From the NCBI GenBank assembly GCA_017936725.1, contig JAGBEZ010000150.1, positions 1 through 6,484 of the forward strand: 6,484 nucleotides of DNA, written 5' to 3'. The position numbers were made by a program, and so were the translations under genes. The first letter of the stretch is position 1; each line of letters starts with the position of its first letter. This document shows, one piece after another, positions 1 through 5,248 of the stretch. Source of the DNA: Agathobacter sp. Its GTDB lineage: Bacteria > Bacillota_A > Clostridia > Lachnospirales > Lachnospiraceae. The notes beneath the pieces are model-generated. The model saw only the letters and a program-made list of their open reading frames with translations, did no database searches and was not told where the DNA came from.

Positions 1-583
1 CTGTAGTTTCTACTACATTACCACCGAATTTGATTTCATAGGTATATTCTGGACGACGAAGTTCAAATGGATATCCATCTTTTAACCAGTTATCTGGTAC
101 TTCTACCTGGAAGCCATCGGAAATTTTCTGTTTGAACATACCATAACGATAACGAATACCACATCCATAAGCGGAATAGCCTAATGATGCAAGGGAATCC
201 ATGAAACATGCTGCAAGACGTCCAAGACCACCATTACCAAGCGCTGGATCTGGTTCCTGGTCCTCAAGTGCATTCAGGTCTAAACCGATTTCTTCTAATG
301 CTTCTTTTACTTCTTTATATGAACAAAGATTGATTAAAATATTACCGAGTGCACGACCCATTAAGAATTCCATTGACATATAGTAGACGGTCTTTGGATC
401 CTGTTTATCTACCGCATTCTGTGTAGCGAGCCATTCATCCATAACTACATCTTTTACTGCAGCTGCAACAGCCTGATAAAGCTCCTGCTGGCTTGCCTGC
501 TCAACAGTTTTACGATAGTTTGCTTTCAAATGGTCTTTTACAGACTTAATGAAAACTTTTTTGTTGAATACATTTTCTCTCAT
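1..583 (-). CDS. glgP: Glycogen/alpha-glucan phosphorylase, N-terminal part (3' end outside window)
   Basis: Glycogen phosphorylases (GT35) release glucose-1-phosphate from the non-reducing ends of alpha-1,4-glucans using phosphate and pyridoxal phosphate, in the cytoplasm. The first 194 codons are visible and run off the left edge; family members are usually about 800 residues. Recognisable blocks are YYMSMEFLMGR (residues 67-77), LGNGGLGRLAACFMDSLAS (115-133, the glycine-rich loop near the active site) and GIRYRYGMFKQKI (142-154), followed by the GFQVEVPDNWL and RRPEYTYEIKFGG stretches typical of the N-terminal domain. The PLP-binding lysine lies in the missing C-terminal half. The start is ATG at 581-583, with AAGGAG (595-600 on the plus strand) 11 bases upstream. 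The gene sits 51 bases downstream of ileS on the same strand with no convincing terminator between, so at least partial co-transcription is possible. The family is secure; which glucan (glycogen or maltodextrin) is preferred cannot be told. Confidence 0.95.
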   Translation of the reverse strand, partial: MRENVFNKKVFIKSVKDHLKANYRKTVEQASQQELYQAVAAAVKDVVMDEWLATQNAVDKQDPKTVYYMSMEFLMGRALGNILINLCSYKEVKEALEEIGLDLNALEDQEPDPALGNGGLGRLAACFMDSLASLGYSAYGCGIRYRYGMFKQKISDGFQVEVPDNWLKDGYPFELRRPEYTYEIKFGGNVVETT

Positions 584-634
584 TGTGTATGTTTCTCCTT
601 TATATAAACTAGCAATTTGCTGGTTTCACAAAAA

Positions 635-3600
635 TTATTTCTTGATAACAGAAAGTGTTACCTTTTCACCATTGATATTCCATGCTTTTTCGTATCCTGC
701 AAGTGCATCTGCTGTGATGTCTTCTGCTAATACTTCTGACATAATTTCAGCCGCATTTCTTTCAAAGATTGCAGCTACTTTTTCATCCGCCACATAAGAA
801 ATACCAATGTGATCCATTACTTCGAAGCCTGCTTCTTTACGCATAGTCTGAATCTTGCTGATTAATTCACGCACGAAGCCTTCTTCTAATAATTCTTCGC
901 TAAGTTTGGTATCAAGTACTACTGTTACGAAGTTGTCACCTTCTGTGATAAAGCCTTCCATCTGTGTCATGGTGATGAGTAAATCTTCTTCTGTAAGAAC
1001 TACTTCGTCACTGATATTAGAAAGAACGAGCTGTCCAGAAGACTTAAGCTGTGCCATTGCTTCATTGCCATTGATTTCAGCCAGTGTGGTCTGAATCTGT
1101 TTCAAGAACTTACCATACTTAGGACCAACGGTACGAAGCTGTGGTTTGAACTGGTAATCAGTATAAGCTGATACATCATCTGCAAATGCAACTGATTTCA
1201 CATTTAATTCATCTGCAATGATATCTACAAAGAATTCGTTTAATTCTTCTGGTGCTTTTACATACATCTGACCGATTGGCTGACGGTTCTTGATGTTTGC
1301 ATTATTTCTACAAGCACGACCCATTACTACGATTTTAAGAACTGCGTCCATGTTCTTTTCCAACTCTTTGTCAATCTGTGCTTCGATAACTTCTGGGAAG
1401 TCACAAAGGTGGATACTTTCTGGAGCGTTTGCATCTACCGAACATACTAAGTTGCGGTAAATATCTTCTGTCATGAATGGAATCATTGGTGCAGCTGCTT
1501 TTGAAACAGTTACCAGTGCAGTATATAAGGTCATGTAAGCATTGATCTTATCCTGTTCCATTCCTTTTGCCCAGAAACGTTCACGGGAGCGTCTTACATA
1601 CCAGTTACTCATATCATCTACGAATTCTTCTAACGCACGTGCTGCTTCAGGGATACGGTAGTTTCCAAGATTTTCATCCACTGCTTTTACGCAAGAGTTT
1701 AACTTAGAAAGTAACCACTTATCCATTACGGTAAGTTTATCGTAGTCTAAACTATACTTGGTTGCATCGAAGCCATCGATATTTGCGTATAATACAAAGA
1801 ATGCATAAGTGTTCCAAAGTGTTCCCATGAATTTTCTCTGACCTTCGGTAACTGCTTTTCCAGAGAAACGGTTTGGAAGCCATGGCGCACTATTTGAGTA
1901 GAAATACCAACGAATTGCATCAGCACCATACTGTTCTAATGCTTCAAATGGATCTACGGTATTGCCTTTTGACTTGGACATCTTCTGTCCATTTTCATCC
2001 TGTACGTGACCTAAAACGATAACGTTTTCATAAGGTGCTTTATTGAAAAGAAGGGTAGATTCTGCCATCAATGAGTAGAACCATCCACGAGTCTGGTCAA
2101 CACCTTCTGAGATGAATTTTGCAGGGAACTGCTGTTCAAAAAGGTCTTTATTTTCAAATGGATAATGATGCTGTGCAAATGGCATAGCACCTGAGTCGAA
2201 CCAGCAGTCGATAACTTCTGGTACTCTCTTCATGCATCCGCCACAGTTACATTTAAAGGTAACTTCGTCAATGTATGGTCTGTGAAGCTCTACGTGAGCG
2301 TCTTCTGGATTACCAGTACGTTCTGCTAATGCGGCACGGCTACCGATAGATTCCTGTGCACCACAGTCTTCACATTCCCAAATATTGAGTGGAGTTCCCC
2401 AGTAACGGTTACGGGAAATACCCCAGTCCTGAATATTTTCAAGCCAGTTTCCGAAACGGCCTTCACCGATAGACTGTGGAATCCAGTTTACGGTCTTATT
2501 ATTTGCAATAAGGTCTTCTTTTACTGCTGTCATCTTGATGAACCAAGATTCACGAGCGTAGTAAATAAGTGGAGTATCACATCTCCAGCAGTGTGGATAT
2601 TCGTGCTCAAATTTAGGAGCGTCGAATAACTGTCCTCTTGCATCTAAATCTTTTAATACTTCTGGGTCCGCTTTCTTACAGAAAAGTCCAGCAAATGGAG
2701 TTTCTGCAGTCAGTTCACCCTTTTCGTTTACGAACTGTACAAATGGAAGGTCGTAAGCGCGACCTACGTTGGCATCATCTTCACCAAATGCTGGTGCGAT
2801 GTGTACGATACCTGTACCATCTGACATTGTTACATAACTGTCGCAAGTAACAAAGAATGCTTTCTTGTGCTGTTTGTCTGCTACTGCTTTTGCACATGCG
2901 AATAATGGTTCGTATTCTTTGTGTTCGAGTTCGGAACCTTTGTAGGTTTCTAATACTTCATATGCTTTTACTCCTTCTTCTGCGTTACCAAGTCCGCCAA
3001 GAACTTTGTCAAGAAGTGCTTCTGCCATATAGTAAGTATAACCATCCGCCGCCTTTACCTTACAATAAGTATCTTCTGGGTTTACACAAAGTGCTACGTT
3101 AGATGGAAGTGTCCAAGGTGTTGTGGTCCAAGCAAGGAAGTATGCATCTTCACCAGTTACCTTGAAACGAACAACTGCGGAACGTTCTTTTACAGTCTTG
3201 TAGCCCTGTGCTACTTCCTGTGAAGAAAGTGGTGTTCCACAACGTGGGCAGTAAGGTACAATTTTGAAACCTTTGTAAAGAAGTTTCTTATTCCAGATTT
3301 CATTTAATGCCCACCATTCTGACTCGATGAAATTATCATCATAGGTTACATATGGGTCGTCCATATCTACCCAGAATCCTACGGTGTTTGAAAAATCTTC
3401 CCACATACCTTTGTATTTCCATACGGATTCTTTACATTTGCCGATGAATGGTTCCATACCGTATTCTTCGATCTGTTCCTTTCCGTTAAGGCCAAGAAGT
3501 TTTTCTACTTCCAATTCTACTGGAAGACCATGGGTATCCCAACCAGCTTTACGTGGCACATATTTGCCCTTCATAGTCTGGTATCTTGGAATCATATCTT

Positions 3601-3793
3601 TGATAACACGTGTTAAAACGTGACCGATATGTGGTTTTCCGTTTGCAGTAGGAGGTCCATCATAAAATGTGTAGGTTTCTCCTTCTTTTCTGCTATCCAT
3701 AGATTTTTTGAAAATGTCGTTTTCGCGCCAGAAAGCTTCGATTTGCTTTTCACGGTCTACGAAGTTCATGTTCGTATCAACTTTGTTGTACAT
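635..3793 (-). CDS. ileS: Isoleucyl-tRNA synthetase, type 2 (eukaryote-like), complete
   Basis: This cytoplasmic class I synthetase charges tRNA-Ile with isoleucine using ATP and edits misactivated valine. With the start chosen here it is 1052 residues. The class I signatures are PHIGH (54-58) and KMSKS (604-608). The CP1 editing domain shows WTTTPWTLPSN (222-232) and GTGIVHIAPAFGEDD (326-340). Cysteine pairs CPRC (182-185), CWRC (402-405), CEDC (474-477) and CNCGGC (515-520) probably bind zinc. A DKWLLSKLN helix begins the anticodon-binding region. The C-terminus lacks the Cys4 zinc finger that ends type 1 bacterial IleRS, and the WDTHGLPVE wording and length fit type 2. A longer frame opens with ATG at 3830-3832, but ATG at 3791-3793 has AGGAGG 8 bases upstream, so I use that start (MYNKVDTNMNF). 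Expression is governed by the T-box leader upstream. The TAA stop is at 635-637. Confidence 0.97.
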   Translation of the reverse strand: MYNKVDTNMNFVDREKQIEAFWRENDIFKKSMDSRKEGETYTFYDGPPTANGKPHIGHVLTRVIKDMIPRYQTMKGKYVPRKAGWDTHGLPVELEVEKLLGLNGKEQIEEYGMEPFIGKCKESVWKYKGMWEDFSNTVGFWVDMDDPYVTYDDNFIESEWWALNEIWNKKLLYKGFKIVPYCPRCGTPLSSQEVAQGYKTVKERSAVVRFKVTGEDAYFLAWTTTPWTLPSNVALCVNPEDTYCKVKAADGYTYYMAEALLDKVLGGLGNAEEGVKAYEVLETYKGSELEHKEYEPLFACAKAVADKQHKKAFFVTCDSYVTMSDGTGIVHIAPAFGEDDANVGRAYDLPFVQFVNEKGELTAETPFAGLFCKKADPEVLKDLDARGQLFDAPKFEHEYPHCWRCDTPLIYYARESWFIKMTAVKEDLIANNKTVNWIPQSIGEGRFGNWLENIQDWGISRNRYWGTPLNIWECEDCGAQESIGSRAALAERTGNPEDAHVELHRPYIDEVTFKCNCGGCMKRVPEVIDCWFDSGAMPFAQHHYPFENKDLFEQQFPAKFISEGVDQTRGWFYSLMAESTLLFNKAPYENVIVLGHVQDENGQKMSKSKGNTVDPFEALEQYGADAIRWYFYSNSAPWLPNRFSGKAVTEGQRKFMGTLWNTYAFFVLYANIDGFDATKYSLDYDKLTVMDKWLLSKLNSCVKAVDENLGNYRIPEAARALEEFVDDMSNWYVRRSRERFWAKGMEQDKINAYMTLYTALVTVSKAAAPMIPFMTEDIYRNLVCSVDANAPESIHLCDFPEVIEAQIDKELEKNMDAVLKIVVMGRACRNNANIKNRQPIGQMYVKAPEELNEFFVDIIADELNVKSVAFADDVSAYTDYQFKPQLRTVGPKYGKFLKQIQTTLAEINGNEAMAQLKSSGQLVLSNISDEVVLTEEDLLITMTQMEGFITEGDNFVTVVLDTKLSEELLEEGFVRELISKIQTMRKEAGFEVMDHIGISYVADEKVAAIFERNAAEIMSEVLAEDITADALAGYEKAWNINGEKVTLSVIKK

Positions 3794-3801
3794 GTCATTT
3801 T

Positions 3802-3807
3802 CCTCCT
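3802..3807 (-). promoter_or_regulatory. Ribosome binding site that fixes the ileS start
   Basis: AGGAGG on the minus strand is followed by 8 bases and then ATG at 3791-3793. The alternative ATG 39 bases upstream (3830-3832) has no such site and lies inside the arm of a long hairpin, so translation almost certainly begins at the inner ATG. Confidence 0.85.
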
Positions 3808-3829
3808 GTTTCTTTTGCCAGGTTGTGTT

Positions 3830-3905
3830 CATCGTTCTGTGTAAATAAAGAACGACTCGAGGCTGTCGCTTGACCTCGTCTTATCTTTATTTACACAGAA
3901 CGATG
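3830..3905. repeat. 76-base inverted repeat with perfect 22-bp arms in the ileS leader
   Basis: The arms at 3830-3851 and 3884-3905 are exact reverse complements (CATCGTTCTGTGTAAATAAA plus GA on the left). The 32-base centre can fold further through CGAGG (3858-3862) and CCTCG (3874-3878), so the whole unit could form one long hairpin in DNA or RNA. It lies after the T-box terminator and ends 22 bases before the ileS AGGAGG, leaving the ribosome binding site free. No poly-U tract follows it on the minus strand, so it does not look like a terminator. I see no direct repeat (target-site duplication) at its borders and no coding capacity. It could be a non-autonomous palindromic element (MITE- or REP-like) inserted in the leader, or an mRNA processing or stabilising hairpin. 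The sequence shows the symmetry; the role is open. Confidence 0.9.
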
Positions 3906-3914
3906 CTCTCAATA

Positions 3915-3935
3915 TTTCGCAAAAAACATGCGAAA
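3915..3935. repeat. Small hairpin, 7-bp stem and 7-base loop
   Basis: TTTCGCA (3915-3921) and TGCGAAA (3929-3935) are reverse complements around an A-rich loop (plus strand). On the minus-strand transcript the hairpin falls between the T-box terminator and the long inverted repeat. No T-run follows it in that direction, so it is probably not a terminator. It may simply be local structure in the read-through leader. Confidence 0.45.
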
Positions 3936-3960
3936 AAACTGGCATGTGTTTGTATAATAT

Positions 3961-3995
3961 AAAAGCGCCCAAGTCCTGCATTAGGACGTGGGCGC
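3961..3995 (-). terminator. T-box intrinsic terminator upstream of ileS
   Basis: Read on the minus strand, GCGCCCACGTCC and GGACTTGGGCGC form a 12-position stem with one mismatch around a 7-base loop (3965-3995), followed by TTTTATATT. The 5' half of this stem also contributes to the competing antiterminator: CACGT and CCTAA pair with GCGTG and TTAGG of the T-box. This mutually exclusive pairing is the expected T-box switch. Without uncharged tRNA-Ile the terminator should form and stop transcription before ileS. Confidence 0.9.
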
Positions 3996-4251
3996 ACGCT
4001 ATACCACCTAATTACAATGTACTTAAGGGCCTATCATCCCTTGCATACCCGTTCCCTGTAACGTAGGAAATACGTCAGAGCTTACTGAAATCATCCCCAA
4101 TCAACGCAACCCCATGCGACGGTTTCAGCCCTGCGACTCGGAAGTGATGTTCGTTTCTACCCTACTCATACCGCCTCCCACCAACGCGGCTCGCTGTGAC
4201 TTTACTGTAGAAATTACTGTCTTCGTCAACGTCTTTTCTTATAAATCATAC
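3961..4251 (-). promoter_or_regulatory. T-box riboswitch leader, isoleucine-specific (AUC specifier)
   Basis: The leader has all the expected parts. Stem I has a GAAG/CTTC helix (4221-4224 with 4141-4144) and a GAC/GTC helix (4225-4227 with 4135-4137) separated by a kink. An upper TTTCTAC/GTAGAAA helix (4207-4213 with 4154-4160) brackets the specifier loop, in which ATC (4146-4148) is the isoleucine codon. A distal GCCGCG...GGCGG arm contains a GGTGGGAG loop. A Stem III-like hairpin covers 4056-4078. The T-box core AGGTGGTATAGCG (3997-4009) forms the antiterminator: TTAGG pairs with CCTAA, a 7-base TGGTATA bulge follows, and GCGTG pairs with CACGT. The UGGU bulge matches the ACCA end of a tRNA with A73, as expected for tRNA-Ile. 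Low charged tRNA-Ile therefore should switch ileS on. The helices were paired by eye. Confidence 0.95.
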
Positions 4252-4257
4252 TCAGTA

Positions 4258-4286
4258 ATTATATGAAAAATACGAGCAAATGTCAA
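4258..4286 (-). promoter_or_regulatory. Sigma-A promoter for the T-box/ileS transcript
   Basis: On the minus strand, TTGACA (4281-4286), a 17-base spacer and TATAAT (4258-4263) match the consensus at every hexamer position. The start of transcription should be near 4251, just before Stem I of the T-box. The region upstream of -35 (4287-4320) is AT-rich and includes a run of seven A residues, which could act as an UP element. A perfect promoter suits a gene whose control happens afterwards by attenuation. Confidence 0.93.
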
Positions 4287-4329
4287 GAATTGGTTGTGTG
4301 TATTTTTTTATACAATATATTAGTGGGGC

Positions 4330-4339
4330 TACTTAAGTA
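4330..4339. repeat. 10-bp perfect palindrome TACTTAAGTA after the membrane-protein stop
   Basis: This self-complementary sequence lies 3 bases past the TAG of the DUF4190-like gene. It has no loop and no T-run, so it is not a convincing terminator. No other terminator is visible between this gene and the ileS promoter, so some transcription may run on into the T-box leader. Confidence 0.3.
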
Positions 4340-4342
4340 TTT

Positions 4343-5068
4343 CTATTTCACATAACCTCTCACATAATCCATAAGGTCTCGCAAATTGAAATCCTTACCC
4401 AGTTTTTCTTCCAGCTTCTCATATGTCACTTCGCCCTGGAACTCATTGATCAGAGCCTCTAGTTTCTCTGGATCCATCTCGGATAATTCATTGATAAAGT
4501 CTGTGATTTCCATCTCATTTACATCACCGATAAATTTTATAAGTCTCTCTAAAGATACTTCGCCACCGAGAAACTCTTCTACCATGTCTATACTAATCTT
4601 ACCTCCAGTAGAGTCCAACAGCATCTGATTTATAGTCTCTCGACCATCAATTTCCTCTCCCAAAACTCCAGCGGCGTCTTCCATAATCGTATACACATCT
4701 GTTTTCACAAAATACATATACGCACTTACCCAGATGGATGTGCTAATGACCAGAGAAATTACGGTCAAAACAATACCAGCAATCGCTTTTCCTTTTGGCT
4801 TGATGTCTGCTTTTTTCGCAAGGTAAATAATACCAAAGATAAGTGATAAAATACCAAACACATAATTAATCAAAAACAGTGTGGTTAAAAAAGCAAAAAT
4901 ACCAAACACAAGACACGCTGTCGCAAAGCCCTTTTTCGCTTTCACTGGCTCCTGCTGCACAACTGATTCCTCGAACACTGGTGCTTCATATATTGGTGAA
5001 TTTCCCACTGTTTCATTTTCTTCTACTACTTCTTCTGAAATATTTTCATACATTCTATCGTCGCTCAT
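4343..5068 (-). CDS. DUF4190-like membrane protein with acidic helical C-terminal domain, function unknown
   Basis: I do not recognise a specific gene. The protein is 241 residues. It has an acidic, probably cytoplasmic N-terminus (about 1-45), then three hydrophobic segments at roughly 48-67, 69-83 and 93-120. The segment order and the GFATACLVFGIFAF, FGILSLIFGIIYLAKK and GKAIAGIVLTVISLVIS wording resemble DUF4190 proteins. An acidic, helix-rich domain (about 122-241) follows, in which EEFLGGEVSLERLIKFIG (164-181) and NEFQGEVTYEKLEEKLG (208-224) look like copies of one unit. No catalytic motif or signal-peptide cleavage site is evident. A frame extending to a TTG at 5101 exists, but that codon overlaps the promoter -10; the ATG at 5066-5068 has AAGGGG 6 bases upstream and is preferred. 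The gene is divergent from pncB and upstream of the ileS promoter, with no strong terminator after its TAG. Family assignment is from pattern memory and moderate. Confidence 0.85.
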   Translation of the reverse strand: MSDDRMYENISEEVVEENETVGNSPIYEAPVFEESVVQQEPVKAKKGFATACLVFGIFAFLTTLFLINYVFGILSLIFGIIYLAKKADIKPKGKAIAGIVLTVISLVISTSIWVSAYMYFVKTDVYTIMEDAAGVLGEEIDGRETINQMLLDSTGGKISIDMVEEFLGGEVSLERLIKFIGDVNEMEITDFINELSEMDPEKLEALINEFQGEVTYEKLEEKLGKDFNLRDLMDYVRGYVK

Positions 5069-5074
5069 AACTGT

Positions 5075-5080
5075 CCCCTT
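5075..5080 (-). promoter_or_regulatory. Ribosome binding site that fixes the membrane-protein start
   Basis: AAGGGG on the minus strand lies 6 bases before ATG at 5066-5068. This supports the MSDDRMYEN start over the TTG at 5099-5101. Confidence 0.75.
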
Positions 5081-5100
5081 TTCATGTGGTTTATATCTCA

Positions 5101-5129
5101 ATTTTACTCTTTCCGGCTCATTTTATCAA
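5101..5129 (-). promoter_or_regulatory. Promoter for the DUF4190-like gene
   Basis: On the minus strand, TTGATA (5124-5129), a 17-base spacer and TAAAAT (5101-5106) each differ from the sigma-A consensus at one position. Transcription would begin near 5094, giving a 5' leader of about 26 bases that contains the AAGGGG site. This also argues against the TTG start at 5101, which lies within the -10 element. Confidence 0.7.
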
Positions 5130-5138
5130 TAAAAATGA

Positions 5139-5166
5139 TTGTAAATTCCTCACAAGGTGATATTAT
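5139..5166 (+). promoter_or_regulatory. Candidate pncB promoter
   Basis: TTGTAA (5139-5144), a 16-base spacer and TATTAT (5161-5166) form a plausible but weaker sigma-A promoter for the plus strand, giving a leader of about 75 bases. The surrounding sequence (5161-5210) is very AT-rich, so other -10 placements such as GATAAT at 5171-5176 are possible. The leader contains a perfect TGTATATACA palindrome at 5180-5189 and a short ACGAA/TTCGT hairpin at 5215-5227. Confidence 0.45.
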
Positions 5167-5248
5167 ATAAGATAATTAGTGTATATACAGATGTAAAGAT
5201 ATGAGTATATGAATACGAAAGATTCGTTGACACAGGGAGGAAATTAAT

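Noticed and set aside
611..621. AGCAATTTGCT palindrome between ileS and glgP as a terminator
   Set aside because: The arms are only five pairs with a one-base centre, and no T-run follows, so it is unlikely to end transcription.
584..634. Possible separate glgP promoter (TTGTGA with TTTATA on the minus strand)
   Set aside because: Both hexamers are poor and the -10 would abut the ribosome binding site, leaving no room for a transcription start and leader.
549..797. Plus-strand frame crossing the ileS-glgP gap
   Set aside because: It overlaps the 5' end of glgP and the 3' end of ileS on the opposite strand; both of those are clearly real genes.
2638..3102. Two plus-strand open frames opposite ileS
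   Set aside because: They are antisense shadows of the IleRS editing domain, with low-complexity Leu/Arg/His-rich translations.
3951..3958. TGTATAAT on the plus strand, resembling an extended -10
   Set aside because: No -35-like hexamer stands at the right distance, no plus-strand gene follows, and the site lies inside the minus-strand ileS leader.
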